Assembly: GCF_963576675.1 (NCBI RefSeq)
Contig: NC_088915.1
Location: forward strand, 41,135,501-41,199,500
DNA from: Euphorbia lathyris
Lineage: Eukaryota; Streptophyta; Magnoliopsida; Malpighiales; Euphorbiaceae
Direction: 5' to 3'
DNA length: 64,000 nucleotides
The stretch's first letter is position 1; each line of letters begins with the position of its first letter. The position numbers and the translations under genes were made by a program. The notes beneath the pieces were generated by a model. It saw only the letters and a program-made list of their open reading frames with translations, had not been told where the DNA came from and ran no database searches. Shown piece after piece: positions 53,199 to 63,569 of the stretch.

Positions 53199-54908
53199 AT
53201 GGCACGAAGAGGAGGCATCGGCAAAGGATACATGGGTATTACGGTAAGTATTTCCATAAAAAAAATTATCAAAATCGTGAGTAATCGGGCCGAAATTCGG
53301 GATTAAAATCCCAGAATTTCGCCTAGGCGGGCGCCGGAATCCATCTCCGCCTACGGTGGAACGCATGAACTATGCGTTCCACCGTAGGTGGAGATGCATA
53401 GTGTCGAGCGATCCACCTTAGGGTGGATCGCACGGCGCACGCGCTCCACCGTAAGGCGGAGCGCGCGGCGCATGCGATCCACCTTAGGGTGGATCGCTCG
53501 ACGTACGCGTTCCACTTAAGGTGGAACGCGTACAACGCATGCGCTCCACCTTATGGTGGGGCGCATGCGCCACCCGTTTGGCCTAAGGGCCAAACATTTA
53601 CGGCGCACTGGTCGGCCCTAAGGCCGACTGGTGCGCCGCACCCGTTTGGCCCTTAGGGCAGGTGGTGTAAACCACCCGCCCAGGCCAAAAAGGGGCAAAT
53701 TTTGAATTTTTTTAGAAAAAAATTGCACGGACCGGGCGTAGGCAAACCCGAACGTATAGAAAAAACAAATTATGTTAAATTGAATATACCTTATAAATAA
53801 ATAATATTACAGGATAAGGAGGGAGCTGACCCTAGATGCTGCACTGATCACAGCATTTGTTGAGCGGTGGCAGCCAGACACGTCATCATTTCACATGCCA
53901 TTTGGCGAGATGACCATTTTGATGCATGATGTGTGGGAGATATTGCGCATCCCCGTAGATGGTGCCATGATGACTGCTGATGCGACTGTTGATGAGCTTA
54001 AGGAGTGCGTGATGGATTTGTTTGGGGCGACTCGGGTTGAGTTAGATGCCCGTCATTATGCTTCTGGTGGTATATGAGCCGCTTCCGTCATGGAGCGCTG
54101 TGGAGGTGATCGGATTCCTGAGACCCAGGCTATAGTTTGGACGTGGCTGATGCTCGGTTCCACCTTGTTCGTAGACAAGAGTGGTGACCGCATCCGACCT
54201 TCTTGTCTGTTAGAGGTGCAGGACTCGGCGGCTGGAGCCGTTGGACTTTCTTGGGGATCAGCTGCACTAGCATATCTATACCGTCATCTCGGTATTGCTA
54301 CCAGAGGAGATTGCGGGCAGATGACGGGTTGTATGACATTGCTCCAGTCCTGGATTTACGAGTATTTTCCTTGCTTCAGGCCACATCGAGAGGCAGTTAC
54401 AGTTGACCCGGATCTTCCTAGGGCTTCGTTGTGGCCATCTATATCGATGGAGAAGAGCGATGAGCGGTTGAGAGCATTTCGTGCCCGGCTTGATGTGTTG
54501 ACAGCAGATGAGGTATACTTGCTTTATAATTATAAATACTATTCAATTAAAACAAATTTGTGTATTACTTGTATGTGTTAATGTAATTTTATACATCTGT
54601 AGGTCATGTGGATGCCGTATGGCCCTGATGCCATTACTGAGACCCCGAGGACTCTATATTCTGGATGGATACGGTATCGGGATGTGATCGAGCCGTACAT
54701 GCCGGGGCGATGCCTTCGACAGCTTGGACATGTGCAGACCATTCCTAGACCGATATTGCAGCCTTCTAAGGCTGTTCGCCCGTGGACCAGTTTGAAGTAT
54801 CGTGTAGAGGTGCCAGCTGTGATGGTGCAGGGTATTTGGGACTCTTTTCCCCAGTCGTCCGTCCTTATACGAAGAGCTGCATCAACAGTATCAACAAACA
54901 CTCTTTGA
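53199..54908 (+). pseudogene. Plant mobile domain (PMD) protein gene, MAIN-like, three exons
   Basis: Exon 2 (53813-54512) reads LTLDAALITAFVERWQPDTS, FHMPFGEMTILMHDVWEILR, IPVDGAMMTADATVDEL, GLSWGSAALAYLYRHL and LLQSWIYEYFPCFRP. Exon 3 (from 54603) reads WMPYGPDAITETPRTLYSGW and YRDVIEPYMPGRCLRQLG. This is the plant mobile domain shared by MAIN/MAIL proteins and by transposons. A probable exon 1 (53199-53243, MARRGGIGKGYM) ends at a GTAAGT donor. Its phase differs by one base from exon 2, so either the exon or the frame is damaged. A TGA interrupts exon 2 at about 54075. The family is firm; function inside the MULE is unknown. Confidence 0.8.
53310..53695. repeat. Left GC-rich hairpin array in PMD intron 1
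   Basis: At least eight consecutive hairpins: 53342-53396 (25-bp arms, 5-nt loop), 53408-53431, 53441-53464, 53474-53497, 53503-53533 (13-bp perfect arms), 53537-53568, 53576-53595 and 53602-53637. Most share a centre of the type CCACC-TTAG-GGTGG or GGCC-TAAG-GGCC. The array begins cctaggcggg and ends cacccgcccagg. Confidence 0.9.
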
Positions 54909-57290
54909 TACAAACAACGGTTAGCAATTACTTCATTTCGAATGTGATGCCTAACTGTCTGCCACGCTTCTTCGTCACCAAAAATGTAAGTTGCTACCGT
55001 ACGGAAACCACAATTTCCATCACCTACAACGTCGTAGTATGATTCGACGTATGGTTTAATTATGCCAACTATTTTATCGGAATGTACGAATTCAGAACCA
55101 TGATACGTTTTTCCATCTGCATTCATGTATATTAGTGTAAAACAACTCTATATTGCAAAACAGTTATAAAAAAAGTTAGGTTTATCAGATATAATTTACC
55201 TGATGAGGCAGCATTATGTACCGAGGATGACGAGCTAATTCTGCCACTTCTACCACGACTCCTAGATGAACTAGTAGAACGAGCCCGTCCACGACGAGTT
55301 TCATTATATTCCCAAGAACTCGGCATACGTTTTGTGGATTTGCTCACCTTAGGTCGCCCCCGCACGTTAATTTTGACATCGGGTTCGGTGTACTGAGCTT
55401 GATCAGGGTGTAGTTGATCATGGATAAACATTGAAATATTACGCATTACGGATGGGTCGGCTTTAGAGACTTGGTCCACTAAGGACTTAAAATATTGCTG
55501 CTCCTCGTTCAGATCATTACGCCCGTCATTTTCATCAGTGTGACCATGATTGATTAAAAGTGTTCTCCAAAACACGTGAACACTCTCAGAACTGATCATT
55601 TGTTCCAGATCATAAGCTCGTTTCAGTTCACATGCACATGGTATCTTATGCGATGTTCTCAATACACAACCGCAACGCACGTACACTTCATGGCTCAACC
55701 CTCTCATACGCTCTAACTCTTGATTCAACAACTGCAGACAATAATGAGAGACTTTGAATACAAGTTGGCTTAATGGGCGTCCGGTGAAAGTGACTGATTG
55801 ACGAAGCCGCGACTGTTCAAGCATGTACCTGATACGAAGACAAAATTATTATTAGTTAGTGAAATGATACAACCCTAAATGCAAATTCCAAAATCGCAGT
55901 AGAAGAAATTGCAAATACCTTATATTGGTTGCTTGTGATTCAATCTGCTTGTGAACCTTCTGCCATACCGTGTCAAGGGACCCAGTTGCCGTATTGAGCC
56001 ATTGCTTTAGACTAACATGTTCGCTCTCCACTCGACAAGTAGTTGTGTTACCAAAATGTAGGAACTCCTTTGTCCAAGCAACAACAAACTTCTCCTTATG
56101 CACCAACCACGTCTCCTCAACATACGAGATAACTCCTTTGAACCTGCTCATCTTTTCCTTCATCATCATAAGATTGGTCTCGTACTCCTCAATGGTTAAT
56201 GATTCTAATATTGTTCTCCATTTGCCATTCTTGAATTTAGAGGCAAGGCCTTTATCTCCAATGATTCTATACACACGATCTTTCACATCCTTATTAATAT
56301 GCCAAGTGCATAGCAAGTGCGCTGCTTGTGGAAAAACTTCTTGTATCGGCTTTAATAACCCAAAGGCTTCTGGGTGTTTTTCTTTAACTGCTGCTAAAAT
56401 AGCACAAGGCTTTGCTTGAGCTGAAGACATATCACGCACAATTTGTTTAGATGCGATACTGAGTCTGCTCATTTGCCGACTTCCCTCTGGATACATACGC
56501 ATTGTATGGTTATGCATTCCAGTTAACCCAGCCTTAGCCTTTATCCCCCATCCCGAAAGGTCTGCATGTTGATAGGCTTTAATCTGAAATTTACATCGGC
56601 ACGCTTTAGTTTTACTTTTCCTAATTGCAGGATCTTCATCATTTTTCACAACACCTCTATATCGTTCACCCCGTGAACAGCGCAACAACTTCTGTTTACC
56701 CCCATTTTTGTGCGAAGATATTACAAGCTCAAACCCATTCTGAATAGCTATCTTTTTTGCCCAATCAATAGCATCCTGACTGGAGGGGAAAACGGTATCC
56801 GTTATAAAACGCGAACTATAATCAATGTTATCGGGGTTCCAATCTTCTATCGGTACCTGAATATACGAAAAATTTACATTAAAATTACAAAAAAAAATAC
56901 TTCGGGCCTATTTCTCCCGTTCGAAATTAGTTCGGGGCAATTTCTGTCCACTTTTGCCTGAACGGGCAGGCTACCCGTTCCACCATAGGTGGAAACGGGC
57001 AGCGCGTACTGCCCGTTCCAAAGGTGGAACGGGTGGCGCGTACCACCCGTTCCATGGGTGGAGCGGGTGGCGATTACCACCCGTTCCATGGGTGGAGCGG
57101 GTGGCGATTACCACCCGTTCCTTAGGGCGATCGGGTAGTTCATCCGATCGGCCTAAGGAACTGGTGGTAATCGCCACCCGCCCAGGAAAAATTCGAATAA
57201 AAAAAATAAAAAAATGATTAATAACGTTTTTAATTCTCGTAATATTACCTCGTGTTCGAACTCATTGTCTTCGGGAATGTTTTGATCCAT
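54870..57290 (-). pseudogene. MULE/FAR1-type transposase fused to OTU protease domain, four exons
   Basis: Exons on the minus strand: 57290-57249 (MDQNIPEDNEFEHE), 56856-55919, 55828-55200 and 55116 downward. Exon 2 has a WRKY-GCM1/FAR1-like amino domain (DAIDWAKKIAIQNGF, CRCKFQIKAYQ), then KEKHPE joined to LLKPIQEVFPQAAHLLCTWH. The stretch that normally holds the first two catalytic aspartates is missing. FGNTTTCRVESEH remains. Exon 3 has CGCVLRTSHKIPCACEL and a Ser/Arg-rich linker (RGRARSTSSSRSRGRSGR). Exon 4 starts an OTU domain, YYDVVGDGNCGFRTVATYIFG, with the catalytic Cys. After YQRVFVDTVD it runs into DNA that codes for PMD on the other strand, so the OTU His is absent. Confidence 0.8.
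56945..57190. repeat. Right GC-rich hairpin array in transposase intron 1
   Basis: Consecutive inverted repeats built on cccgttcca and tggaacggg, including two tandem copies of ccacccgttccatgggtgga-type hairpins (57042-57070 and 57078-57103). A long hairpin at 57104-57174 has 31-bp arms with two mismatches and a 9-nt loop, and its arms include ccttaggg. The array ends cacccgcccagg, the same phrase as the left array. Confidence 0.9.
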
Positions 57291-57599
57291 TTTTTTCAAA
57301 TCCGGGATTTGTGCTCGGGAGAGAAAACTAGAGAGAGTTTTTAAGGTTTTAGGGGGGAAAAAGTGGCAAGGGTAAAATGGTCAAAACAGTGCAGTGAAAC
57401 GGAAATTAAGGGCGGTATTTAGCAATACCCATTAAAAATGGATCCACTTATTATAATAATAATAATAATAAATTAATTAATTAATGGGGTTCATATAATA
57501 AAAAAATTTAATAAATTTTATTTTGTAATGTTATAATTATAATATATTATGCCTTATTTTTATAAAAAAAATACCCTCTATAAAATTACGGATGTTACA

Positions 57600-59047
57600 G
57601 TTTCACTCATACATCTTTTTCCCTTTCCTTGTTAGAGATCAAAGTCATGGCCCAATCTAGTGAGTCAAACCATAACCTTAAGAGCGGAGTGCAAAAGACC
57701 TTAATAAACTACCTCCTTTTGGACGAGTTCAAGCATGTGCTTAACTTTAAAAAAGCTTTCGAGAATAATATGGCTGTTGAAGCAATTACTCGAGTTGGAG
57801 AAATAAGGAAGGAAGATCATAACTCCAAGGGGACGGTAAGAGATCCTGATCTCCGAGAAGCAGTTAAGCAAGTCCTCCATGATATCCATGTTTTCGTTGA
57901 ATTCAAGGTTGAGCTAAAGAGATTGATCAGAGAGATCATAAATGAGTCGCTGATTATTGAGACTCCTAAAGCTGCTATTGTGGAGCCTACTTCCCAATTC
58001 ATATCCCGGTATACCCTACCAACATCCACTCTACTAAGGACTGCCTCACATCTACCAACTCTTCAACCACAACGAGTTCCACCCTATTAGGGCCGTGAGC
58101 ATACCAGGGTTGTTCACTCTTCATCACACTCTTAGTATGACAAGGTGAAAAGGAAATTCTCCATTTTTACTCAATCCTTGTCTGAAGTATTCAGGAGTCT
58201 ACAAATGCATGATGTGATCCATCCCTTGCTAGCCAGTGATAAACCAACCTCGGTGCGAGCTAAGCATATTGCCTAATAGCAAACTCTGGTCCCAAACTGA
58301 AGAATATATCGAGTTTTTCACCCCTCATTTATATACACAGGCCATGAGGCTCAGTATGTGACCAAAGTTCACTCCCAATGGTGGTATCCTACGATATGGA
58401 CGCAGGTTGAGGCCCGACCTTAAGTTTTTCAGGGGAATTTGCCCACACAAACCTCTAGTCAGCACCCAAGCTATAATCTCCATCAAGGGCACGACCATAT
58501 GATATGATCATCCTTCAGCCTGTTCATGAGGCTTCTCCATTGCCAAAAGTACTAAACACCAACTCACCTTCAATGTTAAGTAGGGAAATCAACAAAGAAG
58601 TGACTATTGGGTACATGCACTCCATGTTATCCAATATCTCTTGCATCTGTGAAAACAAAGCAAAAAACAAAAAAAGAGGTTGTATAAAAAACCTCAAAAG
58701 AGGTCGTCTAAGAAAAAAGGAGAGAGAGAAAAATTTGTGAGATGTTAAAATAATGAATTGAAAAACCTTAGGGACAGTTCAGGCAAAAGGAGAGATAGAG
58801 AATATCGGAGAGATCCCATTGAGTTGAAAACCCGAAAAGGGCGACTCAAGGAAAAATTAGGGAAAAAGATGAAAACATCGACACTTCCTAGGGAAAGAAC
58901 ATCTAGATACTAGCTTATCAAGCTAAAACATTACCCCTAGAGCTTTTGGTTTCTAGCCTATCCTCATCTATGTATCTCTCTTAGACAACCTAAGACATCA
59001 TTCATTGATCTTAAAAGTCCCAAAATCCCTCAAGCCTGGAAGAGAAT
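57600..59047. other. Unclassified DNA between the long-LTR element and the second Tat LTR
   Basis: Apart from the ORF at 57647, no gene is recognised. The stretch 58740-58870 contains gttgaaaacccgaaaagggcg and similar phrases that look like retroelement untranslated DNA, but I cannot classify it. Confidence 0.4.
57647..58090 (+). CDS. Hypothetical protein, 147 codons
   Basis: ATG at 57647 starts MAQSSESNHNLKSGVQ. The middle is charged and probably helical (EAVKQVLHDIHVFVEFKVEL, RLIREIINESL), followed by a Pro/Thr/Ser-rich end. No domain is recognised. It directly follows the right end of the long-LTR element (57599) and may be a fragment of an older element's gag-like gene. Codon use looks real, but the evidence is only ORF length and composition. 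Confidence 0.35.
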   Translation: MAQSSESNHNLKSGVQKTLINYLLLDEFKHVLNFKKAFENNMAVEAITRVGEIRKEDHNSKGTVRDPDLREAVKQVLHDIHVFVEFKVELKRLIREIINESLIIETPKAAIVEPTSQFISRYTLPTSTLLRTASHLPTLQPQRVPPY

Positions 59048-60321
59048 TGATGCTCGTAAAATATATAGAAGTTAATAGGACAAGTGTATCCTATCGCAAC
59101 AAGTAATATTGTGCTAAGCACGAGATCGAACCACAAAGACTATTATTCTAATTAGTAAATGCGAAGGGTAAATTTACCTATTTAGCGGAGTTGATAATAA
59201 ATTGGTTGTGAAACAAAATAAATAATAACTATCTACTGAAAGCAATAAACAGAACAAGTCGCAGGGTGGATTGTGATTCAGCGTAGGTTACAACCTAGGA
59301 TAGGGAATTCATTGGTTAACTCTTAAGTATGGGTTTAAGGGCTTCAGGTTTATGTACTACTAGTGATTGATGGTAATTGTCCTAGTAAGAAAGATAAATG
59401 TGATCAAGATTCATCTAACCTATTCACATGCATTCGGGTGATGGCTTGATTAGACATATACCCTAGGTCATGCAAAGCATTAAGTTCTTTGACAATTAAG
59501 ACTAAAGTCGCGGCCTAGTCACGTAGCCACACTCATAGTGGTCTCTAGCGAGGTCAGATTAATACAGATTCCGTATAGACAATTCCGTGGTCGGGTTCTC
59601 ATCTATCTATAATCCTATTTATGTCAAGTTTATTGGCATTAGGCACAATTATATACATTAAGCAGGCTAGTTGATCGTCATCGAGTCTCATTCTAGCAAT
59701 AATCCTATTCCTGGTATTATCTAGGAATTAAGCATGCATAATCTGATCAATCAAGAGCGAATGCATAAACCCTAAGTCCTAATCATACATATTCATAACA
59801 CCAATTTCATCCCCATCCTAGATTGGATGGGGATTAGCTCATAGACAAACTAATCATATCAAATATGCAATTAAGAACAACATAATATATTCTTGATTAA
59901 AAGTTGATAACTTGCTGGATCCGATTAGATGATCTCCACCGTAGTTACCTGCAAAACAGAACCGGAGACAGGATCTCCGGGAAAACTCTCCGACGATCAA
60001 GTCAGTTTTTGTAGGAGGGTTGGTAAATTGATAATAGTATTGCTGGAAAAATATGAATGTACCTCCCCCTCTGGCCTTATGGCTTTTTATAAGTGTTCTG
60101 AAGTAACCGCCGAGGGCGGTTACTCCTTCTAGGCCACGTCCCTTACGTGGCAACAAACGTGTTTGAGTGGGAGTTTTAATGCTCCGTTTAGGATGTCGGG
60201 GCGGTTATTCGCTTTACCCGCTTCCTTTATTCGGAGTCCGTTTGATCTTGGACCATGGGTCTAAGTGTAGATTGGGCCCGTGTTTATGATTCGGCCCGTT
60301 TTGGCTTCGCGGATCATCACA
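59048..60321 (-). repeat. 3' LTR of the second Tat element
   Basis: Read on the minus strand it starts TGTGATGATCCGCGAAG at 60321 and ends TTTTACGAGCATCA at 59048. The purine run AAAGGGGAGGCA precedes it (plus 60322-60334). A TATA box (minus TTATAAAAAG) lies near 60083-60091. The lower 800 bases match 9483-10260. The right edge is good to a few bases only. Confidence 0.65.
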
Positions 60322-60575
60322 TGCCTCCCCTTTAGTTTGGCAAGAGCCCTTTAGGGTCTTTTCACATGTTATAGGAGACTCTTCGCCTTTGTCTGGATAT
60401 TCGAAAGTTGTTCTTTCAAAATTCGAAAGTTGTTCTTTCCTTCTCCTGTCATTTCTTCTCCGGCGTCAACCCCTTAGTGTTCGTTCTTCTCTGTATTCTT
60501 CCCACATGTAAGTTTTCCTTTCCGTTACTTGTAATTCGTTCGGCTCTTTACTTCTGTTCATTTTTCTTCATCAAT

Positions 60576-62923
60576 ATGTCGAACCTTGACCTCGATTTTG
60601 CACCGTTCGACAAAAATTACGTCCGCGAGGTGTCTCATGAGGTCGATGAGATGGTTGATGAAGCTTCAACCAGCTCTCCTGGGTCTGATTCCCATCCCGC
60701 CGACTTCCTCCACCTAGCGAATACAACCGATGAGGGTCTAGGTTTTGACCCTAAGAAGTTGATTCCGCCACCTGTCCCAACCCCCCGTTTATTACCGAAG
60801 AAGGACCGGTCAGGAAGCCTAGTTTGTCGCGAGACAATTGATGATTTGCGGGAGCAGTATCCTTGGCTTCAAGGTCTCGAGACCATCATTCCCGGGGAGG
60901 ATAGAGGACCGGGCGACTACCCAAAGGGGTATTTCACCATTTTCGTCGCCCAGATTATCTGCGGTTTCACGTATCCGCTGGCAGATGAGATTGCTTCCGT
61001 CCTGGGCGGTTACGGAATCGCACCCGGTCAATTGCATCCCAATGGATGGGCCGACTTAACTCTGGATAAATTTCTGGCGGATTGTTTGGAGGTTCCCTTC
61101 TCGCTCAAAATTTTCTCCAAGCTTCATCATTTCAAGAGTTCGGCGGGGTATTTCACTTTCATCCGTCAGAGCGGTTACTATGGTTTCGATGAGAAGCTGA
61201 ACAAGATCCGCGAGTGGGATCGATCTTACTTCTTTATCAAGTTTAATGAAGGGAATCCAAACTTCCTTCGCTGCTGGGGCCGGCCCAATGTAAAGAGTTT
61301 GAACTTCGGTTACCCCAGTGAGGAAGAATCCGCCGTTATAAAGTTCTTGAAGAGTACGCCTCCTTTTGTATGGACGTATGATCAGGCCTTCCACATGCTA
61401 AGAAGTCGAGTGGCGATTGCCTACCGCGAGGGAGATCGCGTTGTCTATATCCCTTATCGCGTTTTTGTTCAAGGTACTTTTCTTTTTTTTTCATTTCCAA
61501 GTTGATGATTTCTTTTAACCCTTTGCAGGGGTGATCCTTTATCTCAACTCGCTGCAGATCGGGAGGCGAAAGCTCTAGCAAGAAGGAAGAAGCGGATGGA
61601 GGGAACAACTTCTGTTGCAGGGGCAAATTCTCCTGTGGGGGTGGCTCCTTCTGTTGAGGCGGCTTCCCTTCCAATCGCTTCCGTTTCACAAGGTCCCACT
61701 TCTGTTTCTGAGGACCTTCCTTTAACTAGGAAGCGAAAGAATAATGCAGATACGGAGTCTTCTCGGCCCAGGAAGAAAAACACCTCTGTATCTCCTACTG
61801 TTGGCGGTACACCCATATCTGCTTCATCAAAAGGAAAGAGCAGTACACCAATTCACGAGGTATCTTGATTTATTGTAATGTTTATTGTTCTTTATAAGCT
61901 ATCTGCTGTTCTTCTGATCTCTTTCCTTATGCGTTCGCAGCCTATTCCCGATATTAGCGGGTGGTGGACTAGGACCTTTGGCATGGCCGTGAGTTTCTCC
62001 TGTAAGGACATTGTTTCTTCCATATGCAATGTCCTTGGGCGACTCCCCTCTTCTTCCCGCGTGCGAGAACAAGTACCGCTTCCTACTGCTATGGAGGGGA
62101 TCGAGAAGCGCGCCATAGAGGTATATTGTTGTTTTGGGGGTAGAAGCTTGTCATTCCCTTTCAAGGATTTTGTGTCCATAGTAATCGCATGTTTTTATTC
62201 GCCCTTTTTATTCGCGAGCCGTCTTATATGCAGATTATCAATTTCGCGGAGGGCGCTCTCCGAAGGGATGCTGAACGAGCCAAAGAGTTGGAGAACCTTG
62301 GTAATGAATTGGCGACTCAGAAGTCGCTTTATGATGATGTCCAAGGGAAGGTAAAGGCTCTTGAAGGCGCTTGTCAGAAGGCTATGAGCGAGAAGGAGGA
62401 AGCTCTCAATTCCCTCCAGGCTAAGTCCGACGAGCTGCAAAAGGTCCTTGATGATCTAAATTCATCCAAGGAGGCTCTGGAGATGCAAAAGAAGAGGGCT
62501 GAGGAGATTCTAGCTGAAGATGGTGCTCGCATCTATTGGTATGGGGAGCGAATTCATGCCGCTTATGAGCATGGACATCCAGATCGAATACTTAACCGCC
62601 CCAAGGTTCCCATCCCTGAAAAGGATTTAACTGAGAAGTGGGACAAGCTGGAAGCCGAGGATGCTGATATGGATGAGGTACTCCTCTTAGATTGGTAGAG
62701 TTTTCAGGCCTCTCCAATTAGCTGCGAGATCCCTAATCAGAACGCGGAAGAAGAGGTACCACAAGGCGTTTCTCAGTCTGAGCAAGAGGTACCTCTCTCT
62801 GAAGCGGTTACTGATTCGAGGGTTGAGGATTCGCTTAAAGCAAATCCGCCCACTGGAGGAGATGAGGGAGCCGCTGAAGGCGAGGAGGGCAATAGGGGTG
62901 AAGGAGAGGAAGCTGTAGCGTAG
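60576..62923 (+). CDS. Tat antisense additional ORF, five exons, mostly intact
   Basis: ATG at 60576 (MSNLDLDFAPFDKNYVRE). Exons 60576-61473, 61558-61859, 61941-62120 and 62234-62677, then 62708-62923 if a 30-base GT...AG stretch is skipped. These total 2040 nt, 680 codons with the stop. Exon 1 carries the putative plant transposon-protein domain (LREQYPWLQGLETIIPG, GQLHPNGWADLTLDKFL, DRSYFFIKFNEGNPNFLRCW). Exon 2 is Ser/Thr/Lys-rich with a basic RKRKNN. Exon 3 holds ISGWWTRTFGMAVSF. Exon 4 is a coiled coil (ERAKELENLGNELATQK, SKEALEMQKKRAEEILAEDG). The end is acidic. No stop breaks exons 1-4. Function unknown. Confidence 0.75.
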
Positions 62924-63569
62924 TTTGATTTATATTTTGAACTGTTGTATGTAACAAACTGCCCGTATATATTAATTTTCTTTTACTTGCCGCTTTACCT
63001 ACATGTGCGATTGTCGTTTTATTCCTTGTTGCCCTTTATTTTCATATGTTACCCTTGTCTTTTGCTGCTTCATCCTTGTAATTCTTTGTAGTTAGTTTCG
63101 TTTTCGGTAGGGTGGCCAGACCCTTTTTGCAATTTTTTTTTTAGTACTCGATTCGCTTAATTTTATGCCTTATCTTATGATTTTTCTTTCGAAAATAATC
63201 ATAAGGTTAATCATAAGGTTTTGCGAGTGATGCGTAATCATGCATCCGCCTTTCTTTAATAGGCAACACATTTATGTGTTTTTAAGATTAACCATAAGGT
63301 TTTGCGAGTGATGCGTAATCATGCATCCGCCTTTCTTTAATAGGCAACACATTTATGTGTTTTTGTGATCATGTTGAAAAGGATCCGCCTTCGGACGTAG
63401 TATATTGAATAAATGTAATAATTGAATACCTTTATTGATAAAGAAAAAAGGCTTCTTATTACATGGGTACATAAACTGCGTGGGATCAAAGCCTCATTAA
63501 AACCTTTTATCAGAAAACCCAGTGGGAAAAACTCATAAAAGGAAAAAGAGTACTCGTCATTTTCTTGAA
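62924..63569. repeat. Tat spacer with an 81-bp tandem duplication
   Basis: An 81-base unit containing ataaggttttgcgagtgatg, catccgcctttctttaatag and caacacatttatgtg is repeated with starts at 63213 and 63294. The gcctcattaaaacctttta and gtgggaaaaactcat words at 63490-63540 match, in reverse complement, the bases after pol in the first Tat copy. Confidence 0.75.

Larger units (their letters stand above)
53054..57431. mobile_element. Mutator-like element (MULE) carrying PMD and transposase-OTU genes
   Basis: The insertion is defined by comparison: the left LTR copy reads uninterrupted where the right copy is split. The ends are imperfect inverted repeats of about 60 bases. Left reads GGGCGACTATATACCGCAC...; right reads inward GGGTATTGCTAAATACCGCCC. 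Both continue with TTCC-G-TTCAC and TTGACC. The AT-rich target attaaaaa is duplicated (53046-53053 and 57431-57438), 8-9 bases, the MULE size. Inside lie two convergent genes starting just within the ends, two hairpin arrays in their first introns, and about 90 bases of plain terminal DNA each side. Confidence 0.85.
49259..57599 (-). mobile_element. LTR retrotransposon with 1.8-kb LTRs and a 0.3-kb interior
   Basis: LTR copies are 49259-51085 (1827 bp) and 51383-57599, the latter 1839 bp once the MULE at 53054-57431 is removed. The interior of 297 bases has a primer site (gctctgatacca, plus 51366-51377) and a purine tract (plus attctaccctcctt, 51086-51099) for the minus strand. The phrase tttcggcctcgaaattc after the tract resembles the same spot in the Del element (13240). 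It is therefore probably a Del-derived, internally deleted, non-autonomous element. LTRs look over 97% identical by eye. Confidence 0.85.

Noticed and set aside
58504..58740. Small basic ORF
   Set aside because: The Lys/Arg-rich end comes from a purine-rich tract; no supporting context.
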